From Cesiribacteraceae bacterium YIM B00369 (GTDB taxonomy: Bacteria; Bacteroidota; Bacteroidia; Cytophagales; Cyclobacteriaceae), in the NCBI GenBank assembly GCA_017948555.1, contig JAFMYY010000001.1, positions 248,001-312,000 on the forward strand: a stretch of 64,000 nucleotides of DNA, given 5' to 3'. The position numbers and the translations under genes were made by a program. The notes beneath the pieces were generated by a model. It was not told where the DNA came from. It did not search any database and saw only the letters and a program-made list of their open reading frames with translations. Below, in pieces: positions 35,650-42,971 of the stretch. The number at the start of each line of letters is the position of its first letter. Positions within the stretch are counted from its first letter, which is position 1.

Positions 35650-35804
35650 TGCAGATTGTTTCGCTGTGGTAAAGCACACATAGTCCCTCATCTCGGGAAG
35701 GCATCAAATTCATTCAGCTTTTGTAAGCATTTTTCAACATTGAGTGCTTTTCTATGAAATAGGGAATTCAGCTAAGCTTTCTCAGAGTTGAAAGTTTGAA
35801 TGGA

Positions 35805-35936
35805 GGTGGTACAGAAGGTGGTACGGTAGGTGGTACGATAGGTGGTACAAAAGGTGGTACAAAAGGTGGTACGATAGGTGGTATGGTAGGGATCGCATTA
35901 GGTGGTTCGATAGGTGGTGCAAAAAGTGGTGTAAAA
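35805..35936. repeat. Eleven-unit 12-bp tandem repeat
   Basis: Unit GGTGGTAC plus four variable bases, eleven times, degrading toward the right end. Read on the plus strand it encodes a Gly-Gly-Thr-x tetrapeptide series in a frame open from 35763 to about 35955 without an ATG. Similar GGTI/GGTK tetrapeptide linkers occur in AlbA_2-type ATP-binding regulators, so it may be a remnant of such a gene; alternatively an iteron-like array. Confidence 0.75.
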
Positions 35937-35978
35937 AAGGAAGTGACTGTTGCTTAGCGAAATAGGGAAACTCCAAGG

Positions 35979-36026
35979 GTCGGAGAAAAAGTCGGAGATA
36001 GGGTCGGAGATAGGGTCGGAGGAAAA
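35979..36026. repeat. Four-unit 12-bp tandem repeat
   Basis: Unit GTCGGAGATAGG, four copies with changes in the first and last. Period equals that of the larger array 43 bp upstream but the unit differs. Confidence 0.7.
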
Positions 36027-36039
36027 CTTAAAGGTGTAC

Positions 36040-36095
36040 TCCTTCAGAGGACAAAACTACCGTTTAGCTCCGGTAGGTTGTTTTATTTTTCAACA
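36040..36095 (-). pseudogene. Decayed 5' fragment of the excisionase-type HTH gene
   Basis: On the minus strand this segment begins ATGTTGAAAAATAAAACAAC and parallels the first about 55 bp of the intact gene at 37395-37697 (MLKKKSTLPEQNESFVL). One base is missing after codon 7, which shifts the frame, and a stop follows. It is therefore a partial duplication of the start of that gene, 1.6 kb away. Confidence 0.55.
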
Positions 36096-36198
36096 TGGAG
36101 CAATGTATACCAAAGCCCTAAAAAAGGTGCTGCCACGCAAATTAGGGCATCTCCCTGTTTACGTGGCAGTGATTTATAGACCTCAATTAGAGGATAAA

Positions 36199-36540
36199 TT
36201 ATTTGTCTCCAAATTTCTCTTTCAAGTATTCCTGTTTGCGCTTTTTCTTTTCATCTACCAGCTCCTGATAGTTTGGTGGTGTGCATATGATACTACATTT
36301 CGGATAAATTACGACACCACGCCTCGTAATTTTGGAGTTGGGTAAAACATCATCTGCTTTTGTACCCGTTGATGTATAAACGTGAATAGTAAAAAAGTGA
36401 TAGTTCCTTTTTGAATATCCTTCTGTGGTTATTCTACCTGTAATTGTACGCTCACCTATAAACGCAGATTCTTTTCCTTCTACATAGGGTTCATAAACCG
36501 ATTCTGTCCATTGAACCTTACAACCTACTGTTAAATTCAT
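36199..36540 (-). CDS. Hypothetical protein of the mobile region
   Basis: 113 aa from the ATG at 36540 (MNLTVGCKVQWTESVYEPYVEGKES), which starts a beta-rich domain; the frame is also open 28 codons further upstream with an ATG at 36624, but that part is hydrophobic and less convincing. The tail is highly charged (DEKKKRKQEYLKEKFG). No family recognised. The plus-strand frame over it is judged a shadow. Confidence 0.5.
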   Translation of the reverse strand: MNLTVGCKVQWTESVYEPYVEGKESAFIGERTITGRITTEGYSKRNYHFFTIHVYTSTGTKADDVLPNSKITRRGVVIYPKCSIICTPPNYQELVDEKKKRKQEYLKEKFGDK

Positions 36541-36635
36541 AATTATAAACTGCTTAATAATAGATATTCCAAAATCTCTTAAGAAATAAATCAAAAACAA
36601 ACCTGAGGAAACTAGGGCTTTCAATCTAATAAACC

Positions 36636-36659
36636 ATTAACTATAATTATATTTAACGC
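36636..36659 (+). repeat. Dispersed palindromic repeat, copy R6
   Basis: Left half ATTAACTATAAT, right half TATATTTAACGC; one change from R1. Confidence 0.85.
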
Positions 36660-36680
36660 TTTCAAAGGACCTTTAGCAAC

Positions 36681-36708
36681 AAAAATAGCCTGCACCATTG
36701 GCACAGGC
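36681..36708 (-). terminator. Terminator of the zinc-finger-like gene
   Basis: Read on the minus strand, GCCTG pairs with CAGGC around a loop with further CC/GG pairing, followed by TATTTTTG. Located 24 bp after the stop of the 36732-37217 gene. Confidence 0.55.
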
Positions 36709-36731
36709 CTCTCTTCTTTAAAATAGAATTT

Positions 36732-37217
36732 TTACACCATAGGTTTGTCAGGCCATTTAATCCCTTGTATTCCAGAATTCTCGGGTGTTGAGACAGGAAT
36801 TTTTATCCCTTCATTTGACTGCGGTTGAAGTTTTCGAACTCCAGCTATTTTTTCCAAAAGGTGGACAATGTAGTTGAGGGTTCTTTGAAGTTTTGCAATC
36901 CGCTCATCGTATTCTCCCCGGGTGATGAGTTGGGTGATAAGATTCGCAGCACCGGCTCCGAAGAAGCCTTCCAATGTTCCTGCCATCGTTACTTCATCTT
37001 TGGTTCTTCCGGTTTCTATGCCATTCATGCTTTGTGGAACTACCTGAAGCATATTTTCTACAGCTAAATCTTTGTCTTTTCCTTCAATACGGACCCGTCC
37101 AATCTTAAAGCCGTTTTTGGTGTTGGAAGCCATCGTACGGCAGGATTGCCTGCAATATTTAGCAATACTACGCTGCGCTTCAAATTCTTTGCCGCAATGG
37201 GCACAATTCTTTTTCAT
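36732..37217 (-). CDS. Small protein with N-terminal zinc-finger-like cysteines
   Basis: 161 aa. The N-terminus CAHCGKEFEAQRSIAKYCRQSC is a C2C2 zinc-ribbon/MYM-like knuckle of the kind seen in short proteins of Bacteroidota mobile elements. The middle contains a hydrophobic GFFGAGAANLITQLI stretch, then a coiled coil (DERIAKLQRTLNYIVHLLEKI). No enzymatic motif. Same strand as the HTH gene upstream, with R7 in the 177-bp gap. Function unknown. Confidence 0.6.
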   Translation of the reverse strand: MKKNCAHCGKEFEAQRSIAKYCRQSCRTMASNTKNGFKIGRVRIEGKDKDLAVENMLQVVPQSMNGIETGRTKDEVTMAGTLEGFFGAGAANLITQLITRGEYDERIAKLQRTLNYIVHLLEKIAGVRKLQPQSNEGIKIPVSTPENSGIQGIKWPDKPMV

Positions 37218-37279
37218 AACTCAATAATATTTTAGTAAATAATTGTTTTTGATCCGGATTGGATCGCTATGTTGGAAGC

Positions 37280-37303
37280 GTTAACTGTAATTATATTTAA
37301 CGC
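37280..37303 (+). repeat. Dispersed palindromic repeat, copy R7
   Basis: Left half GTTAACTGTAAT, right half TATATTTAACGC. Rightmost copy seen. Confidence 0.85.
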
Positions 37304-37394
37304 TACTGAATGATGCTCAAGGACTGAGCTAATTGTGTGGGATGATAGACAAGCTATCACTAGATAGAATGGAATGAAACAGGAGAACATGTCG

Positions 37395-37697
37395 CTAGTT
37401 CCTTTCAAGTTTAAACAGGTTTAGCAGATCCGACTGATGATACCAGACCTTACCACCTACTTTAACAAATGGCAGCTCCCCGGATTTGCGCTTATTCCAG
37501 AACCAGGTATTGCCCTTGCCGAACTCTTCTTTGGCAACCTCTTCGGAAATATAATCTCCCGTGAGGCTTTGCTTTTGTTTTCCTTCTAAATGCTCCAGAA
37601 TCCTTTGTTGGTTTTCCGCAAGTGATTCTAACCATGCTCGCGGTACCAGTACAAAACTCTCGTTTTGCTCCGGTAGGGTTGATTTCTTTTTCAACAT
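37395..37697 (-). CDS. Excisionase-type helix-turn-helix protein
   Basis: 100 aa. The C-terminal half is a MerR-like/HTH_17 domain (ISEEVAKEEFGKGNTWFWNKRKSGELPFVKVGGKVWYHQSDLLNLF), the type found in Bacteroidota element excisionases. The N-terminal half is a short linker and helix. It lies on the same strand as the integrase and its partner, which are upstream, so the ancestral order was probably integrase, partner, HTH. Its first codons are duplicated at 36040-36095. A large dyad lies 32-75 bp upstream of its start. Confidence 0.85.
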   Translation of the reverse strand: MLKKKSTLPEQNESFVLVPRAWLESLAENQQRILEHLEGKQKQSLTGDYISEEVAKEEFGKGNTWFWNKRKSGELPFVKVGGKVWYHQSDLLNLFKLERN

Positions 37698-37728
37698 GTT
37701 ACAAAGGTTGGAAAATGAAGCTGGAAAG

Positions 37729-37772
37729 ATCTGTTAAAAAAGCACGGGGTACCCCCTGCTTTTTTAACAGAT
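37729..37772. promoter_or_regulatory. Large dyad upstream of the excisionase-type gene
   Basis: Perfect 16-bp arms (37729-37744 and 37757-37772) enclosing a second palindrome GGGGTACCCC with one mismatched pair between. The total is a 44-bp near-perfect palindrome. It lies just upstream of the HTH start, so it may be an operator or a recombination/DNA-processing site; a terminator for minus-strand transcription entering from the partner remnant is the alternative. Confidence 0.6.
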
Positions 37773-37780
37773 GGTTTTCA

Positions 37781-38105
37781 TGCCTTTTTTGTATAGGATC
37801 TTTTTCACTTTATTGAGCCTGCTAGTACAGTAATCCGGAACCTTTGTCAGGTATTTTTAATCCAGGTCTTCTAAAGGCGCGAACTTCTGCTGCAGGTATT
37901 ATACATGGGTAATGAGCAATATATCATACATAATTTCGTAGCGGGTAATTTTACTGATGGCCTCTTTGGAATTAAAGAATAGAAGTCAGCGTAAATCTAA
38001 TTGGGGAGCAAAACATCCTGGTCAAAATAGAGAAGTTTCGCAAAATCAGATTCAGCCTTTCCGGACTCCCTGCTTCATTTCGGGGCTCAGGTTAAAAATG
38101 GAATG
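37781..38105 (-). pseudogene. Decayed 3' copy of the integrase-partner gene
   Basis: About 320 bp closely parallel 40101-40410, the 3' part of the intact integrase-partner gene, same orientation: for example GTATAGGATCTTTTTCACTT occurs identically in both. Small insertions and deletions shift the frame and stops occur. The Kelch lipoprotein gene lies between this copy and the intact gene. The remaining bases up to 38276 show no ORF of note. Confidence 0.75.
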
Positions 38106-38276
38106 TAAGTTTAGGTTTGCCTTTCACTTTTTGTATACTCTTTATTCTTTTAATATTGGCCGGTCAAAAAGTATTTTAAATTATACAATCCGGAACCTGT
38201 TTAATTCACTAACAAGAAACTGGAAAAACAAATTATTTACATTCTTATTAACTTAAACCTATTCACCTGAATTATT

Positions 38277-39923
38277 ATGTTCTGTTATAAATTCTATCGT
38301 TTTACCTATACTTTCATTACGCTTTTAAGTTTTTGCCTGCTGGCCTGTACAGATGATAAGCTTGAAGAGGACATTGGTTCAGGCTCTGTTTTTGTCCATG
38401 ATATATACCTCACGAAGATTGAAGAAAGGTTTGATGAAGATGGAAGTGTGTATGTTCAGGCAGGTTTTGGCACAGGACAGATTGATACCATTGCCGAATA
38501 TGGCTTTATTTATACAGATGGTCTGAATGATGAAGAAGGGGTGGATATTTACAAAAATCCCGTTAAAGATGTGGATCATACTGTTAGTTCTGAAAATCTT
38601 GTTTTCAGTGAAGAGCGAAACCAATATGTTTTCGATGCACTAATTAATCCGGAAAGGTCTTCAAAGTTTGAAGGGAGTAATCAGGCGGTTGTAAACATCA
38701 TTGCTTATCTGATCTCTTCAAATGGAAATATATATTTTACAGAAAAAGAAAGCATTGCTGCAGCAAAAGTTTATATTAAGGATTTGTACCCAACTTTCGC
38801 TGCTCCTGGAACATTAGTCAAAGGGGTATTGAATCGAAGAATTAAGTCAGATAGCATATTTAGTGAAAATTTATACAATTCCACCGGCTATGGTTTATCC
38901 CTCCTTGTCGGTGATAAAATTGTTCCTTTGGAAAAAACGGAAGACTATAATTTTACCTTTAGAATGCCGGAAGGTGTTTCTGCTGAAACTCCTTTAACAT
39001 TAAAGGTAGGAGATTATGAAACAGGTTATGAACAGAAAATAAAATCTACCAATCATAATTTTGCACTCGTAACTGAACTTAAGCGTGAGTTCTCCTATAA
39101 AACCTTACTTTTCGGAACCCGGGAGGCACTTTATTTCGGGGGAGGAAGCAATGGTAACAGTAACTCCTTAACAGACTTCTGGAAGTTTGACCTAACCACC
39201 TCAGAATGGTCCCGCATTGCTGATTACCCTTCTGATGGGATAGGAAGAGGAATGACATTTACAATTAACAATAAAGGGTATTGTGGAACCCCGGCCTACC
39301 TTGACAGCTATAATTCTGTTACAGATACCTGGTCGAGGGTGGCAAAACCTGCGAATAGTCTCCAATATGATCATAACTTTGGTCCTGCAGCCTCTGTGGT
39401 TTTTAATGGTAAGGCCTACTTTACCAATTTTGATAAGGAGATGGAGGCAGGAGTTTATTACCATAATTTCCATGAATTTGATCCGGAAACAGAAATCTTC
39501 CAGGCTTTACCGGCTTTTCCCGGTGAAGATCTCTATTCAGATTACATGGATAAAGCAGTTGTGCATGAAGGAAAGCTCCATTTCTTTCCAGGGCTGCAAC
39601 ACTGGACCTATGAGGTGGACAATAGGAATTGGGTTCAGTTAAGCGCTGTTTCAGATAGCGGAGAGTATCTTAAAGCATTTAGTTTTCAGGATGAGCTTTA
39701 TGTCATCAGGTCCTATAAAAAAGATGATGAATATGGCAACCTTAACACCCGCCTGAGCCTGCTAAAGTATGATTCCGGTAATGACAGCTGGGAAAGGGAA
39801 TCTGATATTCCTGTTCCAATGAATATGAGAGATGTTTATACAGTTGAAACCAGCCCTGGAAATATTTTCCTTTGTATGACCGCTTCCTCAGAATCCAGGA
39901 TTATTGTGTATAAAGTAATATAG
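38277..39923 (+). CDS. Kelch-type outer-membrane lipoprotein
   Basis: 548 aa. The N-terminal lipoprotein signal ends in LSFCLLAC (lipobox, cysteine near residue 24), followed by acidic DDKLEED, a common export cue for Bacteroidota surface lipoproteins. An IPT/Ig-like middle part (about 160-260) precedes Kelch-like blades (YFGGGSNGNSNSLTDFWKFDLTTSEWSRIADYP, then YLDSYNSVTDTWSRVAKP) up to the C-terminus. Probably a surface glycan or protein binding lipoprotein. The gene is opposite in strand to its neighbours and sits between a decayed and an intact copy of the integrase partner, so it looks like cargo inserted in the element. Confidence 0.85.
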   Translation: MFCYKFYRFTYTFITLLSFCLLACTDDKLEEDIGSGSVFVHDIYLTKIEERFDEDGSVYVQAGFGTGQIDTIAEYGFIYTDGLNDEEGVDIYKNPVKDVDHTVSSENLVFSEERNQYVFDALINPERSSKFEGSNQAVVNIIAYLISSNGNIYFTEKESIAAAKVYIKDLYPTFAAPGTLVKGVLNRRIKSDSIFSENLYNSTGYGLSLLVGDKIVPLEKTEDYNFTFRMPEGVSAETPLTLKVGDYETGYEQKIKSTNHNFALVTELKREFSYKTLLFGTREALYFGGGSNGNSNSLTDFWKFDLTTSEWSRIADYPSDGIGRGMTFTINNKGYCGTPAYLDSYNSVTDTWSRVAKPANSLQYDHNFGPAASVVFNGKAYFTNFDKEMEAGVYYHNFHEFDPETEIFQALPAFPGEDLYSDYMDKAVVHEGKLHFFPGLQHWTYEVDNRNWVQLSAVSDSGEYLKAFSFQDELYVIRSYKKDDEYGNLNTRLSLLKYDSGNDSWERESDIPVPMNMRDVYTVETSPGNIFLCMTASSESRIIVYKVI

Positions 39924-40012
39924 GTGTTAATGAAGCTGATTTTACGAATATCTGCTCCGGGTATCTTATCCACTGTTTATTTTTCTGATTCAGGTTGTAA
40001 TTGTCTTTGATA

Positions 40013-40062
40013 CTTTAAGGTTTGAAGGTCTGCGCTATTGCGCAGACCTTCAAACCTTAAAG
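40013..40062. terminator. Perfect 23-bp hairpin between convergent genes
   Basis: Arms 40013-40035 and 40040-40062 are exact complements around a TATT loop. It lies between the convergent Kelch lipoprotein gene (ends 39923) and the integrase partner (ends 40072). There is no long T-run on either side, so it may be a terminator working in both directions or an inserted palindromic element. Confidence 0.6.
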
Positions 40063-40071
40063 CCTTCATAT

Positions 40072-40965
40072 CTACCTCAATATGGCTCCTTTTCTATTGA
40101 CTGCTTTCTTGTATAGGATCTTTTTCACTTCATTGAGTCTATAAGTACGATACTCCGGATCCTTTGCCAGGTATTCCTCATCAAGATCTCTATAGGCACG
40201 AAGTTCTGCTGCAGGTGTTAAGTAATGGGTAATGAGAAATATATCATACATCACTTCATAACGGGCAGTTTTACTGATAGCCTCTTTGGAGATAAAAGAA
40301 TAAAAGTCAGTATAAACCCAATTGTGGAGTAAAATATCCAGATCAAAATAGAGAAAGTTTTCAAAACCAGTTTTGACGGCTTCTGCTGTAAAACCCAGGT
40401 TGCAAAAAGTGGTAAGGATTTTTTCAAAGAAAGCATCAATAGGGTCAAAGTGCTGTTTCCTTTTTCTTTCCATAACTCCAGAGTAGTCTGATTGGGTTGG
40501 CCGAAAACTACTTCCCTCTAATATTTGAGTAAATTTGATGACTCTCTGTCCTGTCAGTTGTTTTTTTATCTCTCTGTAACTTAAGAAATCATGATATTCT
40601 AACAGAATCTCATCGTGGGACATCTGCTCCTGACGGGAGGGAGGTGTATAAATAATCTTCCTTATGCTTTTAGCCAGGAAGAAAATCAACAACCCTTCTT
40701 CAAGTTTTCGAAAATTAATATTTTCCTCTCCATACTTCTGCTTCAGTTTTTGGATGAGCTGCCTGCATTGTGCCTGTTTCTCTTCATTCTCCAGATAAGA
40801 ATTGTTCAGGTTGCTTAAAAGGTTTTCCAGAAAATAGTTTGGCTTTTGACTTTTTATTGATTCCTGCCGGATTTTTTTCAACTCCTCTATAAGCAGCTTC
40901 ACCGGAGAAACTCCCGGAGCAGGAATAACCTGCTCCGGGAGATAAATGTGATCAAAGTAATTCAT
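40072..40965 (-). CDS. Integrase-partner protein (RteC-like position)
   Basis: 297 aa, soluble, highly charged and helical. It lies six bases downstream of the integrase stop and so shares its operon. Size and position match the RteC-like proteins often paired with Bacteroidota element integrases, but I see no motif that proves the family. Conserved-looking blocks are FDLDILLHNWVYTDFYSF and the C-terminal YRTYRLNEVKKILYKKA. Its last 300 bp exist a second time as a decayed copy at 37781-38105. Confidence 0.6.
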   Translation of the reverse strand: MNYFDHIYLPEQVIPAPGVSPVKLLIEELKKIRQESIKSQKPNYFLENLLSNLNNSYLENEEKQAQCRQLIQKLKQKYGEENINFRKLEEGLLIFFLAKSIRKIIYTPPSRQEQMSHDEILLEYHDFLSYREIKKQLTGQRVIKFTQILEGSSFRPTQSDYSGVMERKRKQHFDPIDAFFEKILTTFCNLGFTAEAVKTGFENFLYFDLDILLHNWVYTDFYSFISKEAISKTARYEVMYDIFLITHYLTPAAELRAYRDLDEEYLAKDPEYRTYRLNEVKKILYKKAVNRKGAILR

Positions 40966-40971
40966 ATCTGG

Positions 40972-42165
40972 TTAAATTAATCCTTCTAGCTCGTCCGCAA
41001 TTTCACCCATGTAATCGGCATAAATTTTTGCATACACCTGGGTTTGCCTGATGCTGCTGTGGCCAAGCCACTTGCTGACAACTTCAATAGGTACTTTATT
41101 GGCCAGTAAAACAGTAGTTGCGCAGGTATGTCTGGCAATGTGGTGGGTGAGGTTCTTTTTAATTCCTACCATATCTGCAATTACTTTGAGGTAGGCATTA
41201 ATTTTCTGATTGCTGAATCTGGGGAGGATCTTTCCGGTGATCTTCCGCTCTTCATTATCATAGCGATCGATAATTACCTGGGCAGGAGCCAGGATAGGTA
41301 TTTCTAAATCCCCACCTGTTTTATGTTGTTTAATACAGATGAACTTTTTGAATTTTTGATTATTGTCCCTCAATTCTATATGCTTCATTTCAAGATCCTG
41401 TGCATCCTGGTAACGAAGGGCAGTATAGCAGGAGAATACAAATATATCCCTTACCCGCTGCAGGCTTCGGTTCCCGCCGAGCTCATGCTCCGCCAATAGC
41501 TTCAGCTCCTTTTTGCTCAAAGGTTTTCTGTCTACCTTTTCATTTCTGAGGGTAAAATTCTGATATGGGGTTTTATCTAACCCTCCTTCGTAGATGGCCC
41601 GGTTAACTAATGTACGGAAGCGGCTGTGGTGCTTATTGACGGTATTCCTTTTAAGCCCTTTCTTTAGCAGGTACTGGTCCAGGCGAATGACAAAATTGTA
41701 ATCAAGCTGCTTGATAGGAATATCCGGTGCCTTATACGTTTCCTTTGTAAAGCGCTGGACATAGCCAAAGGTCTGCTTATATAGGGAAATTGTTTCAGGA
41801 CTCAATTCCGGATTTTCAGAAGTATGGTCGATAAACTTCTGGTAGAAATCCAGTAAGGTAGAATGGAGTGTCTCTTTTTCCGTTAGCATATCCATCAGGA
41901 TTCGGGCGGAGATAGGACGTTCTTCGTATTCCAGAATATTTTTTAGCTGAAGCACTTTAGTCTCCAGTTTGTTCAGCTCCACATTTATTTGCTGGCTGGT
42001 CCTGGAGCGTTGTTTGTGCTCATCCCAATCGGTAAGCGGGATGATGCAGTTGGTGGCGATTTCGGCTTTTTGCCGGTTCACGATGATGCGCAGGTTAATT
42101 TTAGCGCGTTGGGGGTTGTTTTTGCTTTCTTTCGGAAAGAATTTTAGCGACAGTTTTGTCTGCAT
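40972..42165 (-). CDS. Tyrosine recombinase/integrase
   Basis: 397-aa tyrosine site-specific recombinase of the Bacteroidota phage-integrase type: an N-terminal Arm-DNA-binding domain (LSLKFFPKESKNNPQRAKINLRIIVN...), a SAM-like core-binding domain (about 100-205) and a catalytic domain. Catalytic residues are R251 (ALRYQD), K282 (QHKTGG), H342 and R345 (HHIARHT), H369 (WLGHSS) and Y378 (QVYAKI); all are present. It lies 183 bp from the 3' end of tRNA-Ser, the normal layout when an element has integrated in the tRNA gene, so it marks the right end of an integrated element extending left. Confidence 0.95.
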   Translation of the reverse strand: MQTKLSLKFFPKESKNNPQRAKINLRIIVNRQKAEIATNCIIPLTDWDEHKQRSRTSQQINVELNKLETKVLQLKNILEYEERPISARILMDMLTEKETLHSTLLDFYQKFIDHTSENPELSPETISLYKQTFGYVQRFTKETYKAPDIPIKQLDYNFVIRLDQYLLKKGLKRNTVNKHHSRFRTLVNRAIYEGGLDKTPYQNFTLRNEKVDRKPLSKKELKLLAEHELGGNRSLQRVRDIFVFSCYTALRYQDAQDLEMKHIELRDNNQKFKKFICIKQHKTGGDLEIPILAPAQVIIDRYDNEERKITGKILPRFSNQKINAYLKVIADMVGIKKNLTHHIARHTCATTVLLANKVPIEVVSKWLGHSSIRQTQVYAKIYADYMGEIADELEGLI

Positions 42166-42209
42166 TTTTAAAGGTGGGTTAAGTCCTTGAAACTTAATAA
42201 ATTGAAAGT

Positions 42210-42250
42210 GTGAAACACTTTCGGGGGTGGGTGAAACACCAGTGAAACAT
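42210..42250. promoter_or_regulatory. Three direct GTGAAACA repeats between integrase and tRNA
   Basis: GTGAAACAC at 42210-42218 and 42231-42239, GTGAAACAT at 42242-42250. Short direct repeats beside a tRNA attachment site are typical of integrase arm-type binding sites; this is inference. A small dyad GAAAGTGT/ACACTTTC overlaps the first. Confidence 0.45.
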
Positions 42251-42291
42251 TTGGTGAATCGGAGTGAATTTTCCGGGAGGGCCCCGGATGT

Positions 42292-42330
42292 AAAAACCCC
42301 TCAGAAGTGATTTCTGAAGGGTTTTGAAGC
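42292..42330 (-). terminator. Hairpin downstream of tRNA-Ser
   Basis: AAAACCCCTCAGAA and TTCTGAAGGGTTTT pair with one mismatch around a GTGA loop. On the minus strand it follows the tRNA 3' end by about 18 nt and ends in TTTT, so it probably terminates the tRNA transcript. Confidence 0.7.
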
Positions 42331-42347
42331 TTTGTGAAGCTTTTTTG

Positions 42348-42432
42348 CAGAGGAGGAGGGATTCGAACCCCCGGTACCTCTCGGTACAACGGTTTTCAAG
42401 ACCGCCGCATTCGACCGCTCTGCCACTCCTCT
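42348..42432 (-). tRNA. tRNA-Ser (anticodon TGA)
   Basis: 85 nt. The 7-bp acceptor stem AGAGGAG/CTCCTCT pairs fully, the anticodon loop CTTGAAA gives TGA, there is a long variable arm (class II, as for Ser), and the T-loop TTCGAAT is intact with discriminator G. CCA is not encoded. The 3' end faces the integrase gene, so it probably serves as attachment site and its 3' end may be supplied by the element. Confidence 0.95.
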
Positions 42433-42971
42433 GGGTCGTTTGCGCTAAATTAAATAGCTTTTTATATGCTGCTATTTGCTTGTTGCGAGTGCAAATGTAG
42501 TAAGGCTTTCCATATCTGCAAAGCCTGTGCCTGAAAAAAAATGTTTTTTTTGCTCTTTTATTGGCTTGGAGTGGTTAATGTACTGAATGTCAACTGGATA
42601 TTTATTTAAAAATAAGGGTCTGTTCTTCTGTCTGCTGTTTTATTGCCTCCTTGCAGGCGGCTCCTTCGGACCAGATTCAGGGTAGTAACCGATCTCCCTG
42701 CTCAGGGAGCCGGCCTTAATAGAATGAGAAGAATGAGATTTCTTTTCTTTGCCGGATTAACTCCCGGGCAGAAAGCAGGCTGGCCGGGGCATGAACTTTT
42801 TCATGAGTTTTTCTAAATATGAATAAACGTAGAGGGGGCTGATAAGCTTCAGTATGTAAAAGAAATGTTAAAAGTTGCAACTCATTCTCTTATTGCCAGT
42901 TTACTATAGAAGGGAAGTTGTAAAAGGCTTCCTGTGCATTTTTTTAAACTTCAAAAAGAGGAGGTAATTAT
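42433..42971. other. Gene-free stretch right of tRNA-Ser
   Basis: About 540 bp between the tRNA and the epimerase gene, carrying the tRNA promoter and the epimerase leader. Besides a strong AGGAGG Shine-Dalgarno before 42972 I see no ORF, repeat or terminator. Confidence 0.5.

Noticed and set aside
35805-36026. Possible CRISPR array
   Set aside because: The 12-bp units are directly adjacent without spacers of constant length; this is a simple tandem repeat.
35950-36345. 131-codon open frame on the plus strand
   Set aside because: Overlaps the tandem repeat, the decayed HTH start and the opposite-strand gene; reads as non-coding shadow.
26496-37303. Integron attC sites
   Set aside because: The sites are only 24-26 bp, the RRR positions of the attC box do not fit, genes lie in both directions and no IntI-type integrase is present. 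Kept only as an unexplained cassette-like repeat.
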